From: a bacterium
GTDB lineage: Bacteria; Spirochaetota; Leptospiria; Leptospirales; Leptonemataceae
Reading direction: 5' to 3'
NCBI GenBank assembly: GCA_024742665.1
Contig: JANSYA010000003.1
Location: forward strand, 1 to 64,000
DNA length: 64,000 nucleotides
Under the pieces are notes generated by a model. It made no database searches and was not told where the DNA came from. It was given only the letters and a program-made list of their open reading frames with translations. Positions 19,380-27,459 of this stretch are shown here, in pieces (within the stretch, counting starts at the first letter, position 1; each line of letters opens with the position of its first letter). The position numbers and the translations under genes were made by a program.

Positions 19380-20135
19380 TTACGCCGCCATGCCGCCGTC
19401 GACTTTGTACTGCGCCCCGGTGATATAGGCCGCGTCGTCCGAGGCCAGAAACGATACCACCGCCGCGATCTCTTCCGGCTTGCCGAAGCGTCCCAGGGGA
19501 ACCGACGCCTGAATGCCCGCGGCCATATCGTTCAGATCTTTTTCCGACATGCCGGTCTTTCCGAAGATCGGCGTTTCGATCGGACCCGGGCTGACGGTAT
19601 TCACGCGAATCTTCGCCGGCGCGAGTTCTTTGGCCCAGGAACGACCCAGGGCAATCACGGCCGCCTTCGTCGCCGAATACACCGAACCGTTCGGCATCGG
19701 ATCGTCGCCCACGACCGAGGCGTTATTCAAAATCACGCCGCCGTTCTTTTTCAAGTGCGGCAGGGCCAGCTGCGTCACGTCGATCAAACCGCGCACGTTG
19801 ATATTGAACTGCTCCTCATAGTGCGCCCCGTCCAGTTGTTCCAGCGGCAAAAATTTCGCCACGCCCGCGTTGTTAAACAGGATGTCCAGGCGACCGTGCT
19901 TTTTCACGACGCCGTCAATCAGGGCCGCCACCTGAGCGCGATCGCTCACGTCCGCCACGATATAATCGATATTGCCATGGCCCGCCGCCACTTCTTTCAG
20001 TTGATCTTCGCTGCGCCCCGCAACGACGACCAGGGCGCCGTCCGCCGCGAGTCGTTCGGCGCTCGCCCGGCCGATGCCGCTGCCGCCCCCGGTGACCAGG
20101 GCTACTTTTCCGTTTAATTTTAATTCTGTGCTCAT
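19380..20135 (-). CDS. Short-chain dehydrogenase/reductase
   Basis: A 251-residue classical SDR. The NAD(P)-binding motif TGGGSGIG is at about residues 16-23, the NNAG motif at about 87-90, the catalytic Ser in NNASVVG near 139, and the YSATK catalytic Tyr/Lys at about 153-157, followed by the SPGPIETPIF segment. Length and layout match FabG-like or sugar/alcohol SDRs. Substrate and cofactor preference cannot be fixed; an Arg after the first strand (VVAGRSED) hints at NADP. The ATG at 20133-20135 has a good ribosome site (GAGGAG, about 9 bases upstream). It stands alone as a single-gene unit. Confidence 0.88.
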   Translation of the reverse strand: MSTELKLNGKVALVTGGGSGIGRASAERLAADGALVVVAGRSEDQLKEVAAGHGNIDYIVADVSDRAQVAALIDGVVKKHGRLDILFNNAGVAKFLPLEQLDGAHYEEQFNINVRGLIDVTQLALPHLKKNGGVILNNASVVGDDPMPNGSVYSATKAAVIALGRSWAKELAPAKIRVNTVSPGPIETPIFGKTGMSEKDLNDMAAGIQASVPLGRFGKPEEIAAVVSFLASDDAAYITGAQYKVDGGMAA

Positions 20136-20532
20136 TGTCTGCTCCTCTGATTTGAACGAATCATTTCTGACTGAGATTCGGACGCTGATTGCAAAGGCCG
20201 GCCGCCGAATCGCGGGAGGCTTAATGAATCCGACTCAGTTACATTCAATACAGAAAATATGATGAATTGAAACCGAACTGGATACATTTAATTTCAGCCG
20301 AGCCGAAAAAAATTCAGAATTACGCGGGGAGCGGAAATCCAGAGCGGCCTGCGCCCGGACCTGTTGCAACGGATCCCCGCGCCACTGATTTCCCCCGCCC
20401 GGCAAAGGCAATACTGATCGGGGAAACCTTGACAGTCCCGGACCGCGGGACAGACTTTCACGGCTCCTGGCGAACGAGGGCTCCGAAATCTGATTCTCCA
20501 GCCCCGACATTCACGCCCGGAGCGCCGCATCC
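20136..20532. other. Gene-free divergent region
   Basis: This 397-base gap separates the SDR gene (minus) from a membrane-protein gene (plus). Short frames on both strands look like chance frames. An AT-rich patch at about 20233-20300 is the likely promoter area, but no clear -35/-10 pair was found. Confidence 0.5.
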
Positions 20533-21138
20533 ATGTCAGCAGAAGCAAACAGCCCGCTCCATCCCATCCAATCCCTGACGGCTCTCACCAAATTCGTCGA
20601 AACGCAGATTCGCGGCGGCGAATCGAAGCGGGAACTCTATCAACGATTGAAGGCCCGCTACCCGAAGCCCGATCGCCTGGCCCGGGTGATCGCGATGTTT
20701 CCGTCCAATGAGCAGCGCGCCCGGTACGGACTCCTGAGCAAATTCGTGGCTCTGGCGGCCGCGGTTTCGATCGTGGCCGGCGCATACTATCTGAGCCTGG
20801 TCTTCGCGGATCTGTCCCTGTTCGAACGCATCTTCAACTCCGTCGCCGTCGTTTTGCAGCTCATGTTTCTCGCCAACGCCTTCAAACTGCTCGGGCCGAG
20901 CTTCCCTTTTCTGACGCAGCTGTGCGCGATTCGCCTGCTTGTGAATTTTCCGGGCTTTGAAATGTTCGAATTCCGGGATTCTTTCCGGGTCGAGCTGCAG
21001 CTGCTGCTGGCGATCGATTTTCTGGCGGCGGCCGGCTGCGCTTTTATCTGGTGGAAGGTTTTTCCGTACTACGGTCTGAGCAGCCCGCGCCGCGGCGACG
21101 ACGAAGATCTACAGGTCCACGCAGCGGAATCAAAATGA
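20533..21138 (+). CDS. Four-helix membrane protein of unknown function
   Basis: A 201-residue protein with a soluble N-terminus (about 1-72) containing a short helical segment (FVETQIRGGESKRELYQRLK), followed by four hydrophobic helices at about 73-95, 98-118, 125-140 and 155-178, and a charged tail. No known family recognised. Its TGA overlaps the ATG of the next gene (ATGA), so the two are translationally coupled and probably act together in the envelope. Confidence 0.7.
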   Translation: MSAEANSPLHPIQSLTALTKFVETQIRGGESKRELYQRLKARYPKPDRLARVIAMFPSNEQRARYGLLSKFVALAAAVSIVAGAYYLSLVFADLSLFERIFNSVAVVLQLMFLANAFKLLGPSFPFLTQLCAIRLLVNFPGFEMFEFRDSFRVELQLLLAIDFLAAAGCAFIWWKVFPYYGLSSPRRGDDEDLQVHAAESK

Positions 21139-21932
21139 AGCTGCTAAACACAGCCGGCCAACCGACATTCCTCAGTCTGAGTCTGAGCGGATTTTTGCTG
21201 CTCGCGACTCCCGCCGGTCCGCTCGCGGCCAATCCCCTGGGCGGGTGTCTCGCCGAAGTCCTGGGTCAGGTGGTGGGCGGACTGCTTAGAGAGCTGTGCG
21301 TGCTGGCGATCGCGTCCGGCAAACCCGCGCAAGAAAAGCAAAGAGAACTCAGCATCGACGAGCGGATCGACGTCGCGCAGGGCGTGATGCTGGCCGGCAA
21401 TCGCCTGTACTTCACCATGCGGAAAGGCGGTTTTCGCTGTGCAACTATACCTGACTCGAGACCGAGGGCTGCGCACCTCTTTCATACTCACAACTGCCTG
21501 CCCCTTCCAGAAGAACGGATCTTCATTCCAGCTCATTCGCTGCGTGAAAACTGGCTGTTCGGCCACAGCGACCACGCCTTTCTGATTCCCCGGCCGGAAG
21601 GTGCGCACTTTTTTCACGGGGCGACGGCTTTCAAAGAGATTCCCGCGCAAATCCTGGAATATCCTTCCGGGCTCTATGAGTTTCGGCTCACCGGTGGCGA
21701 CGTGCACTTCGCGAAGATTCGCCAGGGCGAACTGCACGAACTCTCCCCGGCAGAGCAGGGCTGCATCGCCGACGACTGCGGCACCCTTCGAAACGGCGAG
21801 CCTCGCTCTGTGGATATCGTTCCACTGAAGGCGAGGTTCTTATTGAGGGTCGACTGGCACGTGCTGGCGATTCCGAGAGGCCCACCTGATTTGGACGAAC
21901 GGATCTTCAAGCTTTACGATTCGAGATTTTGA
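21135..21932 (+). CDS. Exported protein of unknown function
   Basis: Start taken at ATG 21135, which overlaps the upstream stop and directly precedes a signal peptide (FLSLSLSGFLLLATPAGPLAA); the frame opens earlier without support. The 265-residue product has a mature part with several H-x-F and H-N motifs (HLFHTHNCLPLPEERI, AHFFHGATAF) and four cysteines in two pairs (one near CIADDC). No family recognised. The HTHN segment could bind a metal, but this is only a visual hint. It is the second gene of a two-gene unit with the four-helix protein. Confidence 0.65.
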   Translation: MKLLNTAGQPTFLSLSLSGFLLLATPAGPLAANPLGGCLAEVLGQVVGGLLRELCVLAIASGKPAQEKQRELSIDERIDVAQGVMLAGNRLYFTMRKGGFRCATIPDSRPRAAHLFHTHNCLPLPEERIFIPAHSLRENWLFGHSDHAFLIPRPEGAHFFHGATAFKEIPAQILEYPSGLYEFRLTGGDVHFAKIRQGELHELSPAEQGCIADDCGTLRNGEPRSVDIVPLKARFLLRVDWHVLAIPRGPPDLDERIFKLYDSRF

Positions 21933-21983
21933 GTGCACCCGCCCGGCGCAGGCGGCGCAGACCGCTCAGTCGCCGCCCCGCAA

Positions 21984-22445
21984 TTATTTCGCGGCGTTGT
22001 TCGCCGCGTCTTCGACCAGGGCGGCGCGGTCGCGATCGATGCCGGAGAGCACGTCGCACAGGGTATAGCCGCCCAGCCGGCTTTCGACCGCCGCCTCGAC
22101 GTCGTCGCAAATTCCCTGCAGGATGCCTTTAATCTTACGATTCACAATGCAGTTGCGTTTGCCCGGATTCGGATGCACGCTGAAGGCCGACTCTTCGTCC
22201 AGGGCCCGGTGAACCTCCGACAGATAGATGTCCCCGGGCGATCGGGCCAGTTGCACACCGCCCTCTTTGCCGCGCCGCGTTACGACGATCCCGGCCCGGG
22301 CCAGGCGCGCGGTGAGGCGACGAATGACGACCGGGTTCGTGCCAATGCTGCACCCGATTTCTTCCGACGACAGCAAGCGCTCCGGATTGTACGCCAGAGC
22401 GGCGAGCGCGTGCACGGCCATGGAGAATTGAAGGTTCGCTGCCAT
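21984..22445 (-). CDS. Rrf2-family transcriptional regulator
   Basis: A 153-residue DNA-binding protein. The N-terminal winged helix (AVHALAALAYNPERLLSSEEI then TNPVVIRRLTARLARAGIV) ends with the wing motif RRGKEGGVQLARSPGDIYL, a strong Rrf2 signature, followed by VHRALDEE and a C-terminal helix. Cysteines occur at NC (about 98) and GIC (about 112) but not in the exact three-Cys [Fe-S] spacing of IscR/NsrR. It is therefore more like the YwnA-type members that sense thiol or electrophile stress. It ends convergently with the exported-protein gene and faces the lipid kinase gene across a 115-base gap that contains a palindrome at its own start. Confidence 0.88.
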   Translation of the reverse strand: MAANLQFSMAVHALAALAYNPERLLSSEEIGCSIGTNPVVIRRLTARLARAGIVVTRRGKEGGVQLARSPGDIYLSEVHRALDEESAFSVHPNPGKRNCIVNRKIKGILQGICDDVEAAVESRLGGYTLCDVLSGIDRDRAALVEDAANNAAK

Positions 22446-22451
22446 CGTAGT

Positions 22452-22462
22452 ATTAGACTAAT
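22452..22462. promoter_or_regulatory. Palindrome at the Rrf2 start, likely autoregulatory operator
   Basis: The perfect inverted repeat attag-a-ctaat lies 7 bases upstream of the Rrf2 start codon, in AT-rich sequence between two divergent genes. TTAG/CTAA half-sites are common for small winged-helix repressors that control themselves. Binding here would block ribosome access or the promoter of the regulator gene, and perhaps the kinase gene. Confidence 0.5.
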
Positions 22463-22560
22463 TAGAAACCGCTGCTGTTACACACAAATTTTATCGAAAA
22501 ACCGTCCGGGAAAGCGTGGAATCATTGACTTTCCAGAATTTTCCGACATATTCCGCGCAC

Positions 22561-23553
22561 ATGCAGGGTAAACGGGCCGTTCTCATCTATAATCCCAACA
22601 GTGGTCGCGGCAAAGCCGCCATGCGGGCCACCGATTTTTTTCAACACTGGGAGGACCGCACCGGCACCGAACTGCGATTGCGCCCGACCCGCTCTCTGCC
22701 GGATATCCGCGTGGCGGCGAAAGAAATCCAGCCGGACGAGCTGCCGATTTTCATGGGCGGCGACGGCACCCTCTCGGAATCACTCCAGGGCCTGGCGGAA
22801 GCCGCCGAATTCCGGCAGCTCAAACAACCGATTGGATTTCTACCGGGCGGCACCGGCAACAGCTTTCTGCGGGATTTCGGCATCACCGACTACGACGCGG
22901 CGCGCGACGCGCTGCTTTCAGCGATCGCCGCCGACCAGAGCCTGGCCGTCGACGCGGGCATCGTGGAATACACGCCCGTGCCAGGTCCCGCCGAAAAAAG
23001 CGCACAGTCCGGCGCGACCCCGGGTGCGGTCTCAGGAGAGCGCGCTCGCCGGATCACCATGAATATCTGGGCGGTCGGCCTGATTCCGGACATCACCGAG
23101 CTCGCCATTCGCATGCGCGCCATCGGTTCGCTGAATTATACCCTGGCTTCCCTGATCAAACTGCTGGGCCACAAACCCGAACGCCTGAAAGTGATTGTCG
23201 ACGGCCAGGAACGCGAAGTCGAATGCAACTTCATCTGCATTTCCAATTCGCGCTTCACCGGCGGCGCGATGGAAATCGCTCCCGCTGTGCGCGTCAACGA
23301 CGGGCGCCTGTTCTATCTCTGTCCGGAGGTAAAAGGCCGCCTGAAGTCCTTTGGATTATTTCCTTCGATCTTTAAGGGCAAACACATCGAACACCCGAAC
23401 ATCACGACCGATTTCGTGCAGTCCATCGCCCTGAATCGCCCGGAGCCCTTCTTGATGAATGTGGACGGCGAACTGGAACGCGGACTGAACCCCGGCGTCA
23501 CCATCCAGCCGGGCTATTTTCGCCTGTACATGGATCCTGAGCGCGTAGCGTGA
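22561..23553 (+). CDS. Diacylglycerol/sphingolipid-type lipid kinase
   Basis: About 330 residues of the DagK/YegS/LCB5 family, which phosphorylates lipid hydroxyls at the membrane face. The nucleotide-binding region shows YNPNSGRGKA near residue 10, the family's GGDGTL motif (IFMGGDGTLSESL, about 63-75) and PGGTGNSFLRDFGI (about 97-110). The C-terminal half has the expected beta-rich lobe ending in the conserved VDGE. I chose ATG 22561, just before the first strand, over a GTG at 22516. Neither has a clear ribosome site. The stop codon lies inside the first unit of a 32-bp hairpin repeat array. Confidence 0.88.
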   Translation: MQGKRAVLIYNPNSGRGKAAMRATDFFQHWEDRTGTELRLRPTRSLPDIRVAAKEIQPDELPIFMGGDGTLSESLQGLAEAAEFRQLKQPIGFLPGGTGNSFLRDFGITDYDAARDALLSAIAADQSLAVDAGIVEYTPVPGPAEKSAQSGATPGAVSGERARRITMNIWAVGLIPDITELAIRMRAIGSLNYTLASLIKLLGHKPERLKVIVDGQEREVECNFICISNSRFTGGAMEIAPAVRVNDGRLFYLCPEVKGRLKSFGLFPSIFKGKHIEHPNITTDFVQSIALNRPEPFLMNVDGELERGLNPGVTIQPGYFRLYMDPERVA

Positions 23554-23755
23554 ACGCTACGCGCGAAAGTTATGGCGTAGCGTGAACGCTACGTGCGAAA
23601 GTTATAGCGTAGCGTGAACGCTACGCGCGAAAGTTATAGCGTAGCGTGAACGCTACGCGCGAAAGTTATAGCGTAGCGTGAACGCTACGCGCGAAAGTTA
23701 TAGCGTAGCGTGAACGCTACGCGCGAAAGTTATAGCGTAGCGTGAGCGCTTCTCA
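23543..23755 (+). repeat. Tandem array of 32-bp hairpin repeats (six full, one partial)
   Basis: Units start at 23543, 23575, 23607, 23639, 23671 and 23703, with a degraded seventh at 23735. Each has a perfect 8-bp stem (gcgtagcg / cgctacgc) around tgaa and a 12-base linker gcgaaagttata. Units differ at only one or two positions (tatg in the first, acgtgc in the second). There are no spacers. The first unit overlaps the last codons and TGA of the lipid kinase gene and the array ends just before the stop of the convergent gene. It may act as a serial terminator or mRNA stabiliser. Confidence 0.95.
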
Positions 23756-23758
23756 AGC

Positions 23759-24898
23759 TCACGGCTCAATGCTGGCGTACACCTGGTCCGGCTGCAGCCG
23801 GCGCTTCACCTCATAAATGCGATTGAGGCGCACCTGAGCCAGGCGGCGCAGCTCGGCCATCTCTTTCACGAAGCGCTTTAACGGCGGATCCACATCCAGG
23901 CGCCCCTGCATTTTGCGCAGCGAATCCCGCAAATAACGTAGATCGTTTTCGCGGCTAATGCGACCGCCGCGAATCAAAGATCGGAGCAGTTCGAAGTCGT
24001 ACTTACGCAGGTGAATTCGAATCAAAAATTCGACGCCGTACTTCTGAACCGAGCGGCCCCAGTTACCGCTCAAATCCATGGCCTGTAGTTCGTTCAGCTC
24101 GGCCAGGTCCACCGCGCGGCGCCGTGGATCTCCGCTTTCCGCGTTCGCCGCTCCAGGCGAATGCGCGGCTGCCGCCTGCAGCACGGGCGGAAGATTCGAA
24201 GCCGACTGCAATCCCGCATCGCTGACAGCATCCCGGGCGAACTCGCCGGTATTTTCGCCTGGGCCTGAATCCCCGGCGGCGACGCCGGCGGCGGGCGACG
24301 CATTGCGATCCAGAAAGCGCTTCTGCGGATCCGGTCCCAGCGCTTCGAAAGCTTCAATCTCCTCGTCGCTGGCCAGTGCCGCCGAGAGCAGCCCCGACTT
24401 CAGAGTCCGCCACTTCCAGCCGTCGGTAAATTCTCCGAAAGCCTCGACGATCAGCTTCTCGTATTGCAGAAGCATCGAAGCCACGTTCAGACCGCGCCCC
24501 AATTCCGTATTATTAAAACGGCGGCTCTCGGGAATCAGTTCGCGTAAAATCGGCATCGCCTGCTTGCGCCGATAAAACTGCTGTTCATACAGGCCTTCCA
24601 GAAAGCCGTCCGCCCACAGGCGCAGCTTGCCGATCAGGGGCAACTCCGCCGCCAGGTAAGCGTAGATTCCTGGAACTTTGCGCTGCTCGTCGGGTTCGAC
24701 GATCTTCAGGCGAAACATATAGTGCGCGTCCGCCAGCGCCTCAAGATATTGATCCAGCTGGTCCGAGGATTTGACCAGATCGGCCATGTGCTTGCGATAG
24801 ATGTCGTCCGACGTCATCAATCGAAAGGCGTTCTTTTCATCCGCATTGTATTCCCGCAGGCGAGAAAAGATTTCTGAACAGAGTTCCAATGCAGACAT
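23759..24898 (-). CDS. Unknown 379-residue cytoplasmic protein
   Basis: No signal peptide or membrane helix. Two helical parts (about 1-185 and 270-379) are joined by a low-complexity A, S, G and P linker (about 200-265). The C-terminal part has many charged helices (LLRSLIRGGRISRENDLRYL, LAQVRLNRIYEVKRRL). No family recognised; the helical charged style resembles the other unknown protein at 59462-60163, but I see no clear sequence match. It converges on the lipid kinase across the hairpin array. The start is the first ATG of the frame, without a strong ribosome site. Confidence 0.7.
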   Translation of the reverse strand: MSALELCSEIFSRLREYNADEKNAFRLMTSDDIYRKHMADLVKSSDQLDQYLEALADAHYMFRLKIVEPDEQRKVPGIYAYLAAELPLIGKLRLWADGFLEGLYEQQFYRRKQAMPILRELIPESRRFNNTELGRGLNVASMLLQYEKLIVEAFGEFTDGWKWRTLKSGLLSAALASDEEIEAFEALGPDPQKRFLDRNASPAAGVAAGDSGPGENTGEFARDAVSDAGLQSASNLPPVLQAAAAHSPGAANAESGDPRRRAVDLAELNELQAMDLSGNWGRSVQKYGVEFLIRIHLRKYDFELLRSLIRGGRISRENDLRYLRDSLRKMQGRLDVDPPLKRFVKEMAELRRLAQVRLNRIYEVKRRLQPDQVYASIEP

Positions 24899-25045
24899 AG
24901 CTAATCCGTTTCTCCAGAGCGCTGAGCCGGCCGGACATAATCCGGCCTGCTATAATAGACGCACATCGGTGGCGGAACGGCTACGCTTGAGTGTTAAAAA
25001 TTGATTCGGAAATTGAATCAGTGTAACTACTGTAACTCTGGCGGC

Positions 25046-25480
25046 TCAGCTATGAAAGTCGAGCAGTTGGCCTGGAGCGGGATTGGACTGGCGGTGCAGA
25101 CCGGGGGCTTCCGGCATGGGGCTGCGCACGAGCAGCAGTCGCTGCACGTCTTCCAGGCTCATCACCTGCTCCAGTCGTTTTTCGACAGGCACCGCGCTGG
25201 GACGCAATACGAGTTTCTGGCGCTCCTCCGGCGAAACGGTGCTCCGATCCGCGCCGGGAACGCTTGCGTCCAGGGTTCGGTCGATGCCATTCGCACGGCT
25301 CTGGATGCCGGGGGCCGCTGGATTCTGCTTGCCCTGAATCCCAACGGCGGCCTGACTTTCGGCCGCAGCGGCTGTTTCAGACGCACCAAGAGCCTGCTGC
25401 GCCTGCTGGAGCAGGCGATTTGCGACGGCCGGCAGCCTTGAGGCGCCGGGAACTTGATGGTGTGTGTTTGAAATCTCCAT
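25046..25480 (-). CDS. Small unknown alanine/glutamine-rich protein
   Basis: A 144-residue frame on the minus strand, chosen over an overlapping plus-strand frame because it reads like protein: a Gln/Ala-rich N-terminal helix (VANRLLQQAQQALGASETAA), then a charged helix (PVEKRLEQVMSLEDVQRLLL). No domain recognised and no signal peptide. It reads away from the porin gene and toward the unknown 379-residue gene. No clear ribosome site at the ATG (25478-25480). Confidence 0.45.
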   Translation of the reverse strand: MEISNTHHQVPGASRLPAVANRLLQQAQQALGASETAAAAESQAAVGIQGKQNPAAPGIQSRANGIDRTLDASVPGADRSTVSPEERQKLVLRPSAVPVEKRLEQVMSLEDVQRLLLVRSPMPEAPGLHRQSNPAPGQLLDFHS

Positions 25481-25569
25481 ATTCAGGCCAGTCTAAAGTG
25501 AAACCTCACCCGGGATCGGGGCGGAACGGTCTCAATAGTACCATCGGAAGCCTCTGACAGCACATTAGC

Positions 25570-25626
25570 AAAAAAATCTTTCAAAAAGCAAGAAAAATCC
25601 GATAGATCCACCATACCGAGTGGTGG
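25570..25626. promoter_or_regulatory. Phased A-tracts and short hairpin upstream of the porin gene
   Basis: Three A-tracts (25570-25576, 25583-25587, 25593-25597) are spaced by 10-13 bases, a pattern that bends DNA and often marks UP-type promoter regions. A 6-bp stem (ccacca 25608-25613 / tggtgg 25621-25626) follows. Together they lie in the leader of the outer-membrane porin gene. No -35/-10 pair was assigned with confidence. Confidence 0.3.
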
Positions 25627-25661
25627 TTCTCATATATATGGCCTTTTTTATACAGCACTTC

Positions 25662-27431
25662 ATGAATTCGCGACGCTCGAAAAACGGCCTCCGGGCCGCC
25701 CAAAATCTCTATAGCCGGACGCTCGTCCTGTCGGTCCTGATGCTGGCGATCGCGACGCCCGTAATGGCCCAGGATTCGGCGGGATCAGACTCCGACGGCG
25801 AATCGGGGGAGTTCTCCGACGAGGGCGGCTGGCTGGAAACCTGGCTGGACGGCTTCAGCATGCACGGCGCTTTGCAGTTCCAGCCCCTGTATGCCGGCAA
25901 CTACGACTTTCGCCGGAGCACCGACGACAACAACGAACTGGTCGGCCAGAAAATTCAGTTCGGCTTTGAAAAGACCTTTCAGAGCCGCTACACCGCCCGG
26001 GTGACCGCTCAGGATTCGCGGGTCTGGGGCGGTACGCCCGGTTCGGACACGGGCTTGAATACGGCGAACAACGCCACGAACGAAAGCCTGGATCTGCGCG
26101 AAGCCTGGCTGCACGCCGACCGATTGATCGGCCCCGTCGATGTGCGCCTCGGCCGCCAGATTCTGAAATTCGGCGACGGTCGTCTGGTCGGCACCAACGA
26201 GTGGGGCAACGTCGGGCGCAGCTTTGACACGGCGCGCTTTCGCTTTAAGTCATCGATCTACGAAGTCGACGCCTGGGCATCGGTGCTGGCCGAAGAAGAT
26301 TCCGACAACGGCGGCAATACGACCGCGGTCGGCCGCAGCCAGGCTTCGAATTTCAACATTAGCTGCGACGCGACCGGCACGAGCTGCCAGATTCGCGCCG
26401 GCACCCCGAACGAACTGGACGACGCCTATTTCACGGGACTCTACAATCGCTTTCGTTTCAGCGAGCACTTCTTCCTGGATGCCTACTATCTGGGAGTGCA
26501 TAAAAAATATATCAACACCAGCGTGCCGATCATTAACTTTCCCGGAGCGACAGTTACGACGGAAGACCGCAGCCGTCAGCGCGACAATTTGTACACTTTC
26601 GGCGGCCGCGCGACGAATGCGACCGCGGGCAATCGCAAAGCGGTCATCCCCTTCGACTGGACCGTCGAGTACGCCTGGCAGACCGGCATTACCGGCCGCG
26701 AACAGGACGCCAGCTGGGACTATCTACAGGTCAGCGTGCCCCGGGTCGATCCCCTCACCGGCGCTCCTCTATTAGACGGCGCCGGGCAGGCGCTGAACCA
26801 GCGCGTGTATAAAGAAAAGGAACGCTACGACGCCTTCGCTTTCGAAGCCGACGCCGGCGTGACGCTCTTCGACACGGTGCGCATCGGCGGCGAGTACGCG
26901 GTGGCCAGCGGCGATCCGAATCGCAACGACGGCGCGCACGCGACTTTTCAAAATCTCTTCGCCGATGGCCACAATGTATTCGGCATCAGCGACATTCAGG
27001 GCTGGCAGAATATGATCGGCCGTTCGGCCAACCTGACGTTTTTCTTCGGCGCCTTCGGCAAGCTGCAACTGACGTACTGGGAAGTCGACAAGCACCGCGC
27101 TCAGGACGGCTGGTATGACGCCCTGGGCCGCCTGCGTTCCGGCGCGACCACCGAGTCGATCGCCAACAACCGTTATCTGGATACCGTCAACGCGGACGGC
27201 ACGACTTCGCTTGCGTCCGGCAGTCTGCGCAAACATCTGTATCGCGAGTACGATCTATTGTATCAGGTCAACTACGACGGAATATTCTTCGAGCTGGGCT
27301 ACGCCTTAATTCACGCCGGCGACTCGATCGGCGCTATCAACGGCGACATCTTTCGCTTTCCCGGCACGCGTCAACCGGACTTCGATCCGCGGGCCAATCG
27401 CATCTTCATGACCGTGAAATACAAATTTTAA
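25662..27431 (+). CDS. Alginate-export-type outer-membrane porin
   Basis: Start taken at ATG 25662, which precedes a classical signal peptide (SRTLVLSVLMLAIATPVMAQ); an in-frame start at 25620 is less likely. The mature protein is acidic at its N-terminus, then has the alternating strand pattern of a beta-barrel with the conserved blocks FQPLYAGNYDF, DSRVWGG, LREAWLHAD and GRQILKFGDGRLVGTNEWGN, typical of the alginate-export domain (PF13372; AlgE-like). It ends in a strand with terminal F (FMTVKYKF), as outer-membrane proteins do. The family includes monomeric anion or sugar channels, and in spirochaetes it need not handle alginate. It converges with the next gene. Confidence 0.8.
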   Translation: MNSRRSKNGLRAAQNLYSRTLVLSVLMLAIATPVMAQDSAGSDSDGESGEFSDEGGWLETWLDGFSMHGALQFQPLYAGNYDFRRSTDDNNELVGQKIQFGFEKTFQSRYTARVTAQDSRVWGGTPGSDTGLNTANNATNESLDLREAWLHADRLIGPVDVRLGRQILKFGDGRLVGTNEWGNVGRSFDTARFRFKSSIYEVDAWASVLAEEDSDNGGNTTAVGRSQASNFNISCDATGTSCQIRAGTPNELDDAYFTGLYNRFRFSEHFFLDAYYLGVHKKYINTSVPIINFPGATVTTEDRSRQRDNLYTFGGRATNATAGNRKAVIPFDWTVEYAWQTGITGREQDASWDYLQVSVPRVDPLTGAPLLDGAGQALNQRVYKEKERYDAFAFEADAGVTLFDTVRIGGEYAVASGDPNRNDGAHATFQNLFADGHNVFGISDIQGWQNMIGRSANLTFFFGAFGKLQLTYWEVDKHRAQDGWYDALGRLRSGATTESIANNRYLDTVNADGTTSLASGSLRKHLYREYDLLYQVNYDGIFFELGYALIHAGDSIGAINGDIFRFPGTRQPDFDPRANRIFMTVKYKF

Positions 27432-27459
27432 GTCTGAGCGCGCTTCCTGCGCAATTCGC

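Noticed and set aside
23543-23755. CRISPR array suggested by 32-base regular repeats
   Set aside because: The repeats are back to back with no unique spacers, overlap a stop codon and have no cas genes nearby.
25001-25441. Plus-strand 146-residue frame opposite the 144-residue minus-strand gene
   Set aside because: Its composition (many isolated R, H and C, no helix pattern) is that of a shadow; the minus-strand reading has helices with coherent charge patterns.
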